64,000 bases of DNA from contig CAVRBO010000001.1 in assembly GCA_963719285.1 (NCBI GenBank), positions 496,001-560,000 on the forward strand. The letters run 5' to 3'. This DNA is from C-114 sp963719285. GTDB lineage: Bacteria > Chloroflexota > Limnocylindria > Limnocylindrales > CSP1-4. How positions within the stretch are numbered: the stretch's first letter is position 1; every line of letters starts with the position of its first letter. Made by a program: the position numbers and the translations under genes. Under the pieces are notes generated by a model. The model searched no databases and was not told the origin of the DNA. It saw nothing but the letters and a program-made list of their open reading frames with translations. Shown here piece after piece: positions 9,661-19,736 of this stretch.

Positions 9661-9944
9661 CGGAGGACGGGCCCGGTCGGCATTCGCGCGGGTGGCCCGG
9701 CGCTTTGCCGGCGGGGATATCGCCGGGTGCGGCGGGTGCGTCGGTGCGTCGGGTGCGCCGTGGTCGCGGCGGCTTCGGATGTGGCAGGGCGCGCCGGGTG
9801 CGGACATGGCCAGATGCAACTCACGCGATCACGAGTCCGGTCCGGGACGCTCGGAAGAGTCGGATGGGCCGAGCTGTCCGTCAGGGACGTGCTCGGATCG
9901 TGGGCCGGGTGCGGCGCGGCAGTGGCGATCGGCCCGCGGACCCT

Positions 9945-10063
9945 GCCACGTGCCGTCGTGGCGTGCATCTGGCCGGATCGGCCCGCGGGGATGGCCACGT
10001 GCCGTCGTGGCGTGCATCTGGCCGGATCGGCCCGCGGGGATGGCCACGTGTCGTCGTGACGTG
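9945..10063. repeat. 49-bp tandem repeat, about 2.4 copies
   Basis: Copies begin at 9945, 9994 and 10043 (exact 49-nt period), each starting GCCACGTG. The first two are essentially identical; the third diverges after about 20 nt. Each full unit contains the inverted repeat GCCACG-TGCCGT-CGTGGC. A shorter stretch matching the end of the unit (GATCGGCCCGCGG) precedes the first copy. Confidence 0.9.
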
Positions 10064-10112
10064 GTCCCCGACGGTCGTCTCGGAACGTTCCGCGCACGCG
10101 GCGGACCGCTGT

Positions 10113-10141
10113 TTGACCCTCGCGCCGTCCCGCTCTACGCT
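10113..10141 (+). promoter_or_regulatory. Sigma-70-type promoter for rny
   Basis: TTGACC at 10113-10118 and TACGCT at 10136-10141 with a 17-nt spacer. Predicted start near 10148 leaves a ~175-nt 5' leader before rny. Confidence 0.55.
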
Positions 10142-10322
10142 ACGAGGCAGACGAAAACGCGCCGCGTACCGGCGGCGCCGAGAAGCCCAGAGGCGACGTG
10201 CAACGGCGCGGCGGGGCGTCACCCCGCCAGGATGGTCCCCCAGCCAGCCGAACGCCGTCGTGACGCCGCATCCGAGACATGGACACCTCCGGCGGGACGC
10301 GCCGGACGGGAGGATCGGAACG

Positions 10323-11855
10323 ATGGTGGATATGACCATCGCCGTCGTCGTGGCCATCCTGGCCGCGGGGGCCGGCGCTGCAGCCGGATTCGTGCTGCGC
10401 GGCATGCGGGCGAGCCAGCGGATGAAGCAGGCCGACGAGAAGGCCACGCTCATCATCGAGAAGGCGTACAGCCAGCAGAAGGACCTCATCCTCGAGGCAA
10501 AGGACGAGAAGCTCCGGCTCCAGCGCGAGGCCGAGGACGAAGCGAGGGCAAAGCGCGCCGAGCTGAGCACGCTCGAGAGCCGCCTCCTCCAGCGCGACGA
10601 ACAACTCGATCAGCGCGCCGACATGCTCGAGCAGCGCGATCGCAAGCTCATCGACCGCGAGCGAGACCTCGAGCGAGCCCGCGAGGAAGTCGCCCGGTCG
10701 CGCCAGGAGCAGGTCATCGCCCTCGAGGCCGTCAGCGGCCTGTCCGCCGAGGACGCCAAGGGCATCCTGCTCGAGGCGGTCCGCGAGGACGCCGAGCACG
10801 ACGCCGTGCGGATCACCCGGACGATCGAACGAGCGGCCCGCGAGGAGGCCCAGGACAAGGCCCGCGAGGTCATCGTGACCGCCATCCAGCGCGTCGCCGC
10901 CGATCACACGGCCGAGCACACCGTCAGCGTCATCCACCTGCCGAGCGACGAGATGAAGGGTCGCATCATCGGCCGCGAGGGTCGCAACATCCGGGCCCTC
11001 GAGCAGGCGACCGGGGTCGACCTGATCATCGACGACACCCCGGAGACGGTCGTCATCTCGGGCTTCGATCCCGTGCGCCGGGCGATCGCGCACCTCGCCA
11101 TCACCAAGCTCATCAGCGACGGCCGGATCCACCCCGGTCGGATCGAGGAAGTCGTCAGCAAGGCCCGGTCCGAGATCGATCTCGTCATCCGTCAGGCCGG
11201 CGAGACCGCGGCCTACGAGGCGGGAGTGCCCGGCCTGCCGCCGGAGATCATCAAGCTCCTCGGCCGCCTCAAGTACCGCACGAGCTACGGCCAGAACGTG
11301 CTCAACCACGTCGTCGAGACGAGCCGCCTCGCGGCGATCATCGCGGCCGAGATCGGCGCGGACGTCCAGATCGCCAAGATGGGCGGCCTGCTCCACGACA
11401 TCGGCAAGGCCGTCGACCACGAGGTCGAAGGTCCCCATGCCGCCATCGGCGCCGCGATCGCCCAGCGCCACAACCTGCCGATGCGCGTGGTGAACGGCAT
11501 CGCCGCCCACCACCAGGAGGTCGAGTACGCCTGCATCGAGGCACCGATCGTCCAGGTCGCCGACGCGATCAGCGCGAGCCGGCCGGGCGCCCGCGGCGAG
11601 GCGATGGACACGTACGTCAAGCGCCTCGAGGACCTCCAGGCCATCGCCGAGAGCTTCACCGGCGTGGAGCGCTCGTTCGCGGTCCAGGCCGGTCGCGAGG
11701 TGCGCATCCTCGTCCGTCCGGAGGAGATCGACGACCTCGCCTCGATGCGCCTGGCCCGCGACATCGTCCACAAGATCGAGGAGACGCTCACGTACCCCGG
11801 CCAGATCAAGGTCACGGTCATCCGCGAGACCCGGGCCGTGGAGTACGCGAAGTAG
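10323..11855 (+). CDS. rny: Ribonuclease Y
   Basis: 510-residue membrane-anchored endoribonuclease that initiates mRNA decay. An N-terminal membrane segment (VVVAILAAGAGAAAGFVL) is followed by a long coiled coil (about residues 30-190), a KH domain (IGREGRNIRALEQATGVDL) and an HD domain with HDIGKAVDHE. The ATG at 10323 is preceded by GGGAGGA. Length is normal. It is followed by the YmdB-type gene, as in Bacillus. Confidence 0.96.
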   Translation: MVDMTIAVVVAILAAGAGAAAGFVLRGMRASQRMKQADEKATLIIEKAYSQQKDLILEAKDEKLRLQREAEDEARAKRAELSTLESRLLQRDEQLDQRADMLEQRDRKLIDRERDLERAREEVARSRQEQVIALEAVSGLSAEDAKGILLEAVREDAEHDAVRITRTIERAAREEAQDKAREVIVTAIQRVAADHTAEHTVSVIHLPSDEMKGRIIGREGRNIRALEQATGVDLIIDDTPETVVISGFDPVRRAIAHLAITKLISDGRIHPGRIEEVVSKARSEIDLVIRQAGETAAYEAGVPGLPPEIIKLLGRLKYRTSYGQNVLNHVVETSRLAAIIAAEIGADVQIAKMGGLLHDIGKAVDHEVEGPHAAIGAAIAQRHNLPMRVVNGIAAHHQEVEYACIEAPIVQVADAISASRPGARGEAMDTYVKRLEDLQAIAESFTGVERSFAVQAGREVRILVRPEEIDDLASMRLARDIVHKIEETLTYPGQIKVTVIRETRAVEYAK

Positions 11856-11887
11856 CCAGCGGCGGCGGGACGGGCACGACCGGCGGC

Positions 11888-12785
11888 TTGACGGACGGAA
11901 CGAGCGCGGTAAGCCTGACGGGCGACAACCCCGCCGGGCGGACGATCCTGGGCAACCCCACCAACGGGAACGCGCCACGGCCGAAGGGTGCCTGCCGGGT
12001 CCTGATGATCGGCGACATGATCGGCAAGCCCGGCCGGACGGCCGTGGAGAACCTGCTCCCCGACCTGCGCGCCGCCCGCGGCATCGACTTCGTGACGGCC
12101 AACGGCGAGAACGTCGCCGGCGGGATGGGCCTGACTCCGTCCACCGCCGAATTCGATCCTCGCCAGCGGCGTCGACGTGATCACGTCCGGCAACCACATC
12201 TGGGACAAGCGCGAGATCTACCCGGTCCTGGACCGCAACGAGCGCATCCTGCGTCCGCTCAACTACGGCACCCAGGGCGTGCCGGGTCGCGGATGGGGGC
12301 TGTTCCACGCCCTGGATGGCTCGGAGCTGGCGGTCATCAACCTCCAGGGCCGAACGTACATGCAGCAGATCGAGAACCCGTTCACCGACGCCGACAAGCT
12401 GCTCGACGAAGGCTCCGAGCCGCTGCCGCCGATCCGCCTCGTGGACTTCCATTGCGAGCTCACGTCCGAGAAGAACGCCCTGGGCCTGCACCTGGACGGC
12501 CGGGTGAGCGTCGTCGTCGGGACCCACACCCACGTCGTGACCGGTGACGAGCGGATCCTCCCGGGCGGGACCGCCTACCAGACCGACCTGGGCATGACCG
12601 GGCCGCTGTGGAGCGTCATCGGGTTCAACCCGGCGACGGTCCTGCCGCGGTTCATCAATGCCCTGCCGACGCGGTTCGAGGTAGGCGAGGGTGCCGTGGT
12701 CTTCAACGCCTGCCAGATCGACATCGATCCGGCGACCGGACGCGCCCTCGCGATCGAGCGGATCCAGCAGGTCGTCGAGGCCTAG
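11888..12785 (+). CDS. TIGR00282/YmdB-family metallophosphoesterase (frameshifted)
   Basis: Calcineurin-like phosphodiesterase of the YmdB family (2',3'-cAMP hydrolysis is known in Bacillus). The first part reads RVLMIGDMIGKPGR and TANGENVAGGMGLTP; the second, in another frame from about 12153, reads ILASGVDVITSGNHIWDKRE to GTHTHVVTGDERILPGGTAY. The metal ligands (GD, NGEN, GNH, H, GTHTH) are all present. A single extra base near 12150-12153 breaks the frame between STAE and ILAS. The start is uncertain: TTG at 11888 or ATG at 12005 (the latter would cut the first beta strand). Confidence 0.85.
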
Positions 12786-12788
12786 GCC

Positions 12789-13707
12789 ATGGCTCGCACG
12801 AGGCTGGGCGTTGCCGGTGCTCCGGTCGTGCCGCCGAGTCCATCGCCCGTGGACCTCCACACCCATACCCTCCGTTCGGACGGGGTCCTGACGCCGCTCG
12901 AGCTCGTCACAGCGGCAGCCGCTGCGGGCGTGCGGACCCTCGCGATCACCGATCACGACACCCTGGCGGCCCCGCGCGAGCTCGCGGCAGAAGGCGCGAT
13001 CCCCGCGAGCCTGGAGCTCTGGCCGGGGGTCGAGATCAATACGGTGACCCATGGCGCGGGGCTGTTCTGGCCGGGCGAGCTGCACGTCATCGGGTTGTGC
13101 GTCGATCTTGATGACGACGCGTTCGAGGCGCTCCTTGCTACCCAGCGCGGGCAGCGTCGCGTGCGTTTCGAGCGGATGGTCGCGCGCCTGCGCGACGGCG
13201 GGCCTGTCGGTCGACGACCTCGCCGAGGCGCTCACGGTCGACGAGCGGGAGGCGCTCGGCCGGCCGACGCTCGCCCGGCTGCTCGTGGCGAAACGCCTGG
13301 CCACGAGCGTAGAGGACGCCTTCGACCGGATCATCGGGCCGGGCGGACCCGGTTACGTGCCGCGGAGCGGGGTCGGGCCTCGCGAGGCGATCGTCGCCAT
13401 CCGCGCGGCGGGCGGGCTCCCGGTCCTGGCCCACACGGCCGACGCGGCGGATCGCCAACCGGTCCTGCGCGAGCTGCGCGACATCGGCCTGGGCGGCATC
13501 GAGGTCCACTACCACCGCTTCGACCAGCAGACGGTCGCGTCCGTCGCAAGGGTCGCGCGCCGCCTTGGACTCGTCCCCACGGGGGGCAGCGACTACCATG
13601 GCGACCGGGAGTCGTACGCCGAGGCGCATGCGCGACTCTGGGTGCCGACCGCCGATGCCGATGCGGTCCGCGCCGCCACCGGGCGCCGGGCCCTCGTCGA
13701 GGGCTGA
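12789..13707 (+). CDS. PHP-domain phosphoesterase (frameshifted)
   Basis: PHP-domain protein resembling YciV/RNase AM, which hydrolyse nucleoside 3',5'-bisphosphates or short RNA 5' ends. Metal-binding motifs are DLHTHTLRSDG, ITDHDTL, GVEINT and, after the frameshift, LAHTAD, EVHYHRF and GSDYHG. One surplus base near 13196-13202 (GACGGCGGG) moves the frame; removing it restores MVARLRDAGLSVDDLAEAL. It begins 3 nt after the previous stop, so it belongs to the rny operon. Confidence 0.85.
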
Positions 13708-13726
13708 CCGCCACCCGCCGAGAGCC

Positions 13727-15405
13727 GTGATCGACGACCCGATGATCGACCGACCCACCACCCGCACGCTGCCCGTCCTGGACGTCGTGCCGCCGCGTCC
13801 GGCGACCGCGTTCGGTCCGCCGGTTCTCGCCGATGCGCGGGTGGAGGAATACCGCCCCGAGGCGGCCACGCTGCCGAGCTTCGCGATCTGGACCCTGGGC
13901 TGCCAGATGAACCGGAGCGACTCGGAGGAGATGGCCGGCCGCCTGCTCGCGGCGGGCTGCGCCGAGGCGCCTTCGTTCGAAACGGCAGATCTCGTTGTCA
14001 TCAACACCTGCGCGATCCGCGAGGCGGCCGAACAGAAGGTCATCGGCCGGCAGGGCCAGCTGGCCAGGCTCAAGATCGCCAATCCCGGGCTGCGGGTCGT
14101 GCTGACCGGTTGTGCCGTACGCGAGCGCGATCGGGCCGGGCTGGCCGGCGCTTCCCGGCGGTCGACCTGTTCCTTCGTCCGGACGAGGAGCCGGAGCTGG
14201 TCGACCGACTCGGCCTGGCTTCGGCGCAGGGCGTCATCGGCGCCACGGGCGGCGTCGGTTCGATCGGGATGACGACCGTCGTGGGGCGGACCGTCGTGGG
14301 TGTCGCGGATCGGCTGCCGGGCACGCGCGCGGCCGCCGTGGGGGAGGGGACGATCCGCCGGTCCTCGCCGACCAGTGCGTGGCTGCCGATCGTGTACGGC
14401 TGCGACAAGACCTGCACGTACTGCATCGTCCCGTTCAGCCGCGGTCCCGAGCGGAGCCGCCCGTTCGACGAGATCGTCGCCGAGGCGCGCTCGCTCGCCG
14501 CCGCCGGTTATCGCGAGGTCACCCTGCTCGGCCAGAACGTCAACTCGTACGGCCACGACCTGCCGGCCGAGGAGCGGTTCCGCCACATCGCCACTGAACG
14601 GTGGAGCGGCCGTCGCCTGGACCTGCACGCCCGGCCCGACCTGGCCGAGCTCATCCGGACGATCGACGGCCTGCGCACGTCCGATGGCCGGCCGGCGATC
14701 CCGCGCCTGCGCTTCGTCACCTCGCACCCGTGGGACCTGTCCGACCGGCTCGTCGCGGCGCTGGCCGAGTGCTCGAGCGTCTGCGAGCACCTCCACCTGC
14801 CGGTCCAGTCGGGCGACGATGGCGTGCTCCACCGGATGGGCCGCCAGTACACGATCGAGCACTACCGGGAGCGGCTGGCCGCGGTCCGCGCCGCGGTGCC
14901 CGGGGATCGCCATCTCCACGGACGTCATCGTGGGGTTCTGCGGCGAGACCGAGGCCCAGTTCGAGGCGACGCTCCAGGTCCTCCGCGCCGTGGGCTACGA
15001 CCAGGTGTTCGCGGCGGCCTTCTCGGCGCGACCGGGCACGCCGGCCGCCAACCTCCCGGACGACGTCCCAGCCGCAGAGAAGCGGCGCCGCCTCAACATC
15101 CTGCTCGACGTCCAGGAGGGTATCGGTCTCGAACGGAACCGGGCCTGGCTCGGACGGACGGTCGAGGTCCTCGTCGACGCGATCGTCCCTCCGCGCAGCC
15201 ACGACCACGAGGACGACCGGCGCGGGAGACTGCCGACGCGTCACCGGCGCCCGACGTTGAGCGGCCGGGTGCGGTCCTCTCGCCGGCCGCTCGCGCGAGA
15301 ACAAGCTCGTCCACCTGGCCGGGCCCGGCGACGCTGCTCGGATCGCTCGTGACGGTCCGCGTCGACCACGCCGGGCCGTACGCGCTCCGGGGAGCCCTCG
15401 CCTGA
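13727..15405 (+). CDS. miaB: tRNA-2-methylthio-N6-dimethylallyladenosine synthase MiaB (several frameshifts)
   Basis: Radical-SAM methylthiotransferase acting on i6A37 of tRNA. The N-terminal cluster cysteines are in LGCQMNRSDSEE, INTCAIRE and LTGCAVRE; the radical-SAM motif is CDKTCTYC; a C-terminal TRAM domain ends VRVDHAGPYALRGALA. The protein is spread over three frames: a shift near 14148-14152, a second in a G run at 14902-14905 (restoring PGIAISTDVIVGFCGE), and at least two more in 15225-15345 within the TRAM region. The start is GTG 13727 or ATG 13742. It precedes miaA, as the pathway would suggest. Confidence 0.88.
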
Positions 15406-15407
15406 GC

Positions 15408-16407
15408 GTGCGCGCGGCCCGCGGGGTCGCGGGCGGCGACGCCTCGGGCGAGCGACGCCACGGGCGGCGCTCCGCCGCTCCTCGTCATCGCCGGCGCCAC
15501 GGCCACCGGCAAGACGAGCCTGGCCCTCGCGCTCGCCGACGCGCTCATCGCCGAGGGCCGCCCGGCGGAGATCGTCTCGGCCGACTCGCGCCAGGTCTTC
15601 CGCGGGCTCGACATCGGCACGGCCAAGGTGGGCGTCGCGGAACGCGCGCGCATCCCACACCACGGCCTCGATCTCGTCGAACCGGACGAGCCGTTCAGCG
15701 TCGCGGACTTCGTCGGCCATGCGACCCGGGCGCTCGAGACGATCGCCGCCCATGGCGCCGTCGCCATCCTCGTCGGAGGCACCGGGCTGTACCTCCGTGC
15801 CGTGGCCCGAGGCCTGGACACCGCGGCCCTCCCGAGCGACGCAACCACGCGCGCACGGGTCGAGGCCGAGCTGGAGGCCGAGGGCGTCGCGGCCGGCGCC
15901 GCCCGGCTGACCAGGCTCGCCCCGACCCTCGCCGCCGGGATCGACCTGCGCAATCCCCGCCGGGTCGCCCGCGCTCTGGAGATCGCCGAGCTGCGCGGCG
16001 ACGGTCCGCTGCCCCCACCGCGCGGGTATCCGGGCTCCGTCGCCTGGCTGGGCCTCACGATCGCGCCCACCGAGCACGGACGGCGCCTTGCCGCCCGGGC
16101 CCGTGCCCAGTTCGACGAGGGCCTCATCGAGGAGGCGGAGGCCCTCCGCCAGAGGTTCGACCCCGCCCTGCCTGCGTTCTCGGCGATCGGCTACGCGGAG
16201 GCGTGGGCCGTCCTGGATGGGGAGCTGACTCGCGAGGCCGCGATCGCGCGAGATGCCGCTCGGAACGTCGCGTTCGCCAAGCGGCAGCGCACGTGGTTCC
16301 GGGGCGAACCCGGGATCGACTGGCTCGATGCGACCGACGCGCTCCCGCTCGAGGCGGTCCTGGAGGTCACCCGTCGTCTCGCAGACGGTACACGCGGGCC
16401 TGCTTGA
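15408..16407 (+). CDS. miaA: tRNA dimethylallyltransferase MiaA (5' end frameshifted)
   Basis: Adds the isopentenyl group to A37, the step before MiaB. The P-loop GATATGKTS, the substrate motif SADSRQVFRGLDIGTAK, the IPHHGLDLV segment and GGTGLYLRA are intact in one frame from about 15470 to 16407. In that frame no start codon exists between the miaB stop (15405) and the P-loop, so the true start is probably GTG 15408 in another frame followed by a one-base indel before 15480. The 3' end overlaps the convergent methyltransferase gene by 41 nt. Confidence 0.88.
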
Positions 16408-17023
16408 GTTCCAGGTCCTCGAGCTCGGTGGTCGTCCGGACCTCGTACGCGGCGAGCTCGACCAGCGCGTCTGTGGGCAGGTACCGTCGGCCGGGGTCGC
16501 CGACCAGTACCTCGATGCCTCGAGCGTGCGCCTCGCGCAGCCAGGGGAGGACGCGCCGGGCGAGGCGTTCGTCGTACCAGCAGTCGCCGGCGAGGATCAC
16601 GTCGACGTCCGGCGGCGGCTCGTCGAGCACGTCGCGCCGGACGACCGCGACGCGGCAGCCGTTCGCCCGGGCGTTCAGGGGGATCGCGCCGGTCGCGAAC
16701 GGATCGATGTCCGCCCCGGTCGACTCGACCGCGCCGGCGCCCATCGCCGCGATGGCGCACAGCCCGGATCCCGACGCGAGGTCGAACACGCGCCGGCCCG
16801 CCACGGCCTCGGGATGCTCGCGCAGGTAGTGGGCTATCGCCAACCCGCCGCCCCAGGCGAACGCCCAGTACGGCAGAGCGGCATCGTCATCGCCCGTCTC
16901 GACCTGGACCGCGTGCCACAGCGGCAGCACCTCGTCCGCGAGATGGAGCCGGATCTCCTCGAGGCCGGGCACGGGGCGGACGCGCGTGTGGCGGAGCACG
17001 AACGCACGGGCTGAAGCGGCCAT
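16367..17023 (-). CDS. Class I SAM-dependent methyltransferase (PrmA/ETFB-KMT-like)
   Basis: 218-residue methyltransferase. Motif I is VFDLASGSGLCAIAAM, followed by GADIDPFA and the catalytic-region motif VILAGDCWYDE. The pattern, including YWAFAWGGG before motif I, is that of the protein-lysine/ribosomal L11-type methyltransferases; the exact target is unknown. The ATG at 17023 sits 6 nt after a TAGGAT -10 (17035-17030). Confidence 0.75.
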   Translation of the reverse strand: MAASARAFVLRHTRVRPVPGLEEIRLHLADEVLPLWHAVQVETGDDDAALPYWAFAWGGGLAIAHYLREHPEAVAGRRVFDLASGSGLCAIAAMGAGAVESTGADIDPFATGAIPLNARANGCRVAVVRRDVLDEPPPDVDVILAGDCWYDERLARRVLPWLREAHARGIEVLVGDPGRRYLPTDALVELAAYEVRTTTELEDLELKQARVYRLRDDG

Positions 17024-17029
17024 CGGCGC

Positions 17030-17072
17030 ATCCTAGTCGGGGCGCGAGCCTTTCGGGCCGGCGCGCTATCCT
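17030..17072. promoter_or_regulatory. Back-to-back leaderless promoters
   Basis: The 57-nt gap between the methyltransferase gene (minus) and hflX (plus) holds TAGGAT (17035-17030, minus), 6 nt before ATG 17023, and TATCCT (17067-17072, plus), 8 nt before GTG 17081. Neither gene has a Shine-Dalgarno. Confidence 0.5.
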
Positions 17073-17080
17073 TTCGCCCC

Positions 17081-18421
17081 GTGCCCAGACCCACCACCAT
17101 CGAACTGACGCCCCCGGTCGAACGCGCCTTCCTCGTGGCGGTGGACACCGGCGACGACGGCGGCTGGACCGCCCAGGAGTCGCTCGTCGAGCTGGCGAAC
17201 CTGGCGTCGACCGCGGGGGCCGAGGTCGTCGGCGCGGAGTGGCAGAACCGCCGCCATGTCGATCCCAACTGGTACATCGGCAAGGGCAAGGCGGAGGAGC
17301 TCGTCGCCGCGAAGTCGGAGACCGGGTTCGACCTGCTCGTCGCCGACGACGAGCTCAGCCCGGCCCAGCAGAAGGCGCTCGAGAGCCTGCTCAACGTCAA
17401 GGTCATCGATCGCAGCCGGCTGATCCTCGACATCTTCGCCCAGCATGCCCAGACCCACGAGGGTCGCCTGCAGGTGGAGCTTGCCCAGCTCGAGTACCAG
17501 CTGCCGCGCCTGACCAAGCTGTGGACCCACCTGTCGCGGACCGGCGGCGGGATCGGCACCCGGGGTCCCGGCGAGAGCCAGCTCGAGACCGACCGGCGGA
17601 TCATCCGCGACCGGATCAAGAAGATGAAGGAGCGGGTCGACCAGGTCCGCCAGCACCGGGCCACGGCCGCCCGCGGCCGCGATCGGCGGCTGACGCCCAC
17701 CGTGGGCATCGTGGGCTACACGAACGCCGGCAAGTCGACCCTGCTCAACGCGCTCGTCGGCTCGGAGGTCGCCCGGGCGGAGGACAAGCTGTTCGCCACG
17801 CTCGACCCCACGAGCCGGCAGGTCCGCCTGGGCGAGGGCCAGACCGCGATCGTCACCGACACCGTGGGCTTCATCCACAAGCTCCCGCACCAACTCGTCG
17901 ACGCGTTCCGGGCGACGCTCGAAGAGGTCAACCGGGCCGACGTCCTCGTCGAAGTCGTGGACGCGTCGGACCCGCACAACGCCGAGCACCGGGCGACGGT
18001 CCAGGTCGTGCTGGATGAGCTGGGCGCCGGCGACAAGCCGCGGCTCACGGCCTACAACAAGGCCGATCTCGTCGCGCCGGCGGCCCTCGACGGTGGCGGT
18101 CTCGCGCCGGTGGTCGCCGGCTCCGTGTCGATCAGCGCCGTGACCGGCTACGGGCTCGACGCGCTGCGCGTGGCGCTATCCACGCTGCTCGCCTCGCTGT
18201 GGGTCGATGTGGACGTTGCGGTGCCGTACGCCGCCGGGGAGCTCCTCGCGCGCGTTCGCGAGCGGGGCACGGTCGATGTCGAGTACCGCGAGCGCGACGT
18301 CCGCGTGCATGGCCGCATGGCGCCGGTCCTGGCCGGCGAGCTCAGCGCGGCGGCCGAGCGCTGGACCGAGACCCTGCGCGAGGGTGCCGACGGCGCCGAC
18401 CTCGCACCGACCGGGCACTGA
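17081..18421 (+). CDS. hflX: Ribosome-associated GTPase HflX
   Basis: 446-residue Obg-related GTPase that splits stalled or stressed ribosomes. The glycine-rich signature GGGIGTRGPGESQLETDRR precedes the G domain: G1 GYTNAGKST, G3 DTVGF and G4 NKAD. The coiled-coil linker (RDRIKKMKERVDQVRQHRA) is complete. GTG start with a leaderless-type promoter. Adjacent to miaA-miaB, echoing the miaA-hfq-hflX grouping of other bacteria. Confidence 0.96.
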   Translation: MPRPTTIELTPPVERAFLVAVDTGDDGGWTAQESLVELANLASTAGAEVVGAEWQNRRHVDPNWYIGKGKAEELVAAKSETGFDLLVADDELSPAQQKALESLLNVKVIDRSRLILDIFAQHAQTHEGRLQVELAQLEYQLPRLTKLWTHLSRTGGGIGTRGPGESQLETDRRIIRDRIKKMKERVDQVRQHRATAARGRDRRLTPTVGIVGYTNAGKSTLLNALVGSEVARAEDKLFATLDPTSRQVRLGEGQTAIVTDTVGFIHKLPHQLVDAFRATLEEVNRADVLVEVVDASDPHNAEHRATVQVVLDELGAGDKPRLTAYNKADLVAPAALDGGGLAPVVAGSVSISAVTGYGLDALRVALSTLLASLWVDVDVAVPYAAGELLARVRERGTVDVEYRERDVRVHGRMAPVLAGELSAAAERWTETLREGADGADLAPTGH

Positions 18422-18428
18422 GGGCGAC

Positions 18429-19010
18429 ATGGCGGGGACGAAGACGTTCCTTCGGCGGGCCGGGCGCGGCATCCTCCCGGACGGCGCGACGCTCATCTGG
18501 TCTGCCGCGGATGGCGAGCGCGGTCGGCGCTGGCGCGGGACCTCGAGCGTCGACGGCCGGATGACCCACGCGGTCCTGCTCGAGACGAGCCCGACCGGGC
18601 GGATCCTGCGCCTGGAGGTCGCGACCGCATCGGGCCTCCTGACGTTGCATCCCGAACGGGACGGGAAGTCGATGCACGGCAACATCGTCCACGTCGGCGG
18701 CGTGCGGCCGCTGGCGTTCGCCTGGAGCGCCGATCACGAGCTCGAGATCGTCGATCGACCCGGGCCCGCGGCGGTCATGCTCCGCCGCCTGGCCAAGATC
18801 GTCGAGGTCGGGGGAGGGGAGACCGTCCCGGTCCTGTCGATCGACGCGTCGCTCGTCGTCCGCCCCGGCACCCGCCTCGTCCGGCGCCTGACCCCCGAGC
18901 GCTGGCTGGTCGCCGACGTGGCCGGCGGCCGCGAGATGACGATCGAACTCGACGCCGACGGGATCCCGGTCCTGGGCGCCCCAGCCGACTGGCCCCTCGA
19001 CGCGTCCTAG
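18429..19010 (+). CDS. Hypothetical protein (193 aa)
   Basis: 193-residue soluble protein with alternating beta-type segments (HAVLLETSPTGRILRLEVATA, TVPVLSIDASLVVRPG, MTIELDADGIPVLG). No cysteine, no membrane segment, no recognised catalytic motif. It begins 7 nt after hflX, so probably shares its transcript. Arrangement recalls beta-barrel lipid- or glycolipid-binding families, but this is not firm. Confidence 0.7.
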   Translation: MAGTKTFLRRAGRGILPDGATLIWSAADGERGRRWRGTSSVDGRMTHAVLLETSPTGRILRLEVATASGLLTLHPERDGKSMHGNIVHVGGVRPLAFAWSADHELEIVDRPGPAAVMLRRLAKIVEVGGGETVPVLSIDASLVVRPGTRLVRRLTPERWLVADVAGGREMTIELDADGIPVLGAPADWPLDAS

Positions 19011-19216
19011 GGTTCGCTCGGCGGCTCGGCGTTCGATCGAGCGGTTGCCGCTTCGTGCTCTGCTTTCAGCCGATCGGCCCGTCTGCCGACCTCGTCCGCA
19101 TCGAGTCGTCGGGCGGCCGCCTCCGCCGCGCCTTCCTGGTCGCGTCGAGCCAGTTGCAGCTGCAGCATCGCGATCCTCGCCCGGACGAGGCCCACGACAC
19201 CTATGGCGAATGGCAT
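19007..19216 (-). CDS. Possible small membrane/coiled-coil protein (69 aa)
   Basis: MPFAIGVVGLVRARIAML at the N-terminus (short hydrophobic stretch), then a charged helical segment (QLARRDQEGAAEAAARRLD). It converges on the preceding gene with a 4-nt overlap. Amino acid pattern is plausible for a real small protein, but no ribosome site or homology is evident. Confidence 0.35.
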   Translation of the reverse strand: MPFAIGVVGLVRARIAMLQLQLARRDQEGAAEAAARRLDADEVGRRADRLKAEHEAATARSNAEPPSEP

Positions 19217-19396
19217 GTCGATCCTCGTTCGGCTACACGTCGCGGACCAGGTACACGATAGCGCCGCGCTCGTCGGCCTCGATGCGGTCCAGCCGGAAGC
19301 CGATCCAGCACGCGGAGTGATGCGGTGTTTCCAATGGCCGACTCACCGTACATTGAACACACAGGAGGCACGGGATCGGCTGCAGGCGGTCCTCTC

Positions 19397-19600
19397 GTGG
19401 ACGGACGGTGGACAGGGAACGTGAATCGGATGCCCGCATCGCGAAACTCGTGGATAACCGGGTATCGGTGGCCGACGTGCGGCCGGTACTGTGGGTCTTG
19501 CCCGGAGGGGCCGAAAGACCGGATCTCTGGCGACGCAGGTGCTTGCACCGGTGGCGCCGAACCGGACCGGAGGTTCCTTCGGGCGTTTTCGTGTGCCCGG
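19397..19600. repeat. Duplicated non-coding block, copy A
   Basis: Ordered elements: GTGGAC motifs (19397, 19408), CGAAACTCGTGGATAAC (from 19442), the hairpin GCCC-GGAG-GGGC after TCTT (about 19497-19512), the palindrome GGTGCTTGCACC (19538-19549), and GTTCCTTCGGGCGTTTTC. The same order recurs in copy B about 340 nt downstream. Confidence 0.75.
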
Positions 19601-19736
19601 CGGGCGACCTTCCGGTCCCGCGATCGAGCCGGTCGGACGGCCCGGCGGCCCGTCGTCCGCACCCTGGGTGCAAGCCCGTCCCGGCGGGCGGGCCGGGCGT
19701 CCCGGAGCACGCCGTCCACATCCACGCGTCGCGAGT

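Larger units (their letters stand above)
9661..10322. other. Gene-free region before rny
   Basis: 662 nt with no convincing gene; overlapping open frames here are the product of very high G+C. It holds GGGTGC-type short repeats (9726-9757), the 49-bp tandem repeat, and the rny promoter. Confidence 0.6.

Noticed and set aside
9945..10063. CRISPR array
   Set aside because: Units are contiguous without spacers and no cas genes are present.
9320..12547. 1075-codon open frame on the plus strand
   Set aside because: Its sequence is Arg/Pro/Gly-rich and overlaps recX and rny in other frames; only the last part (from about 11888) is the real ymdB-type N-terminus.
10140..13334. 1064-codon open frame on the minus strand
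   Set aside because: Antisense shadow of rny, ymdB and PHP genes in very high G+C sequence; no domain.
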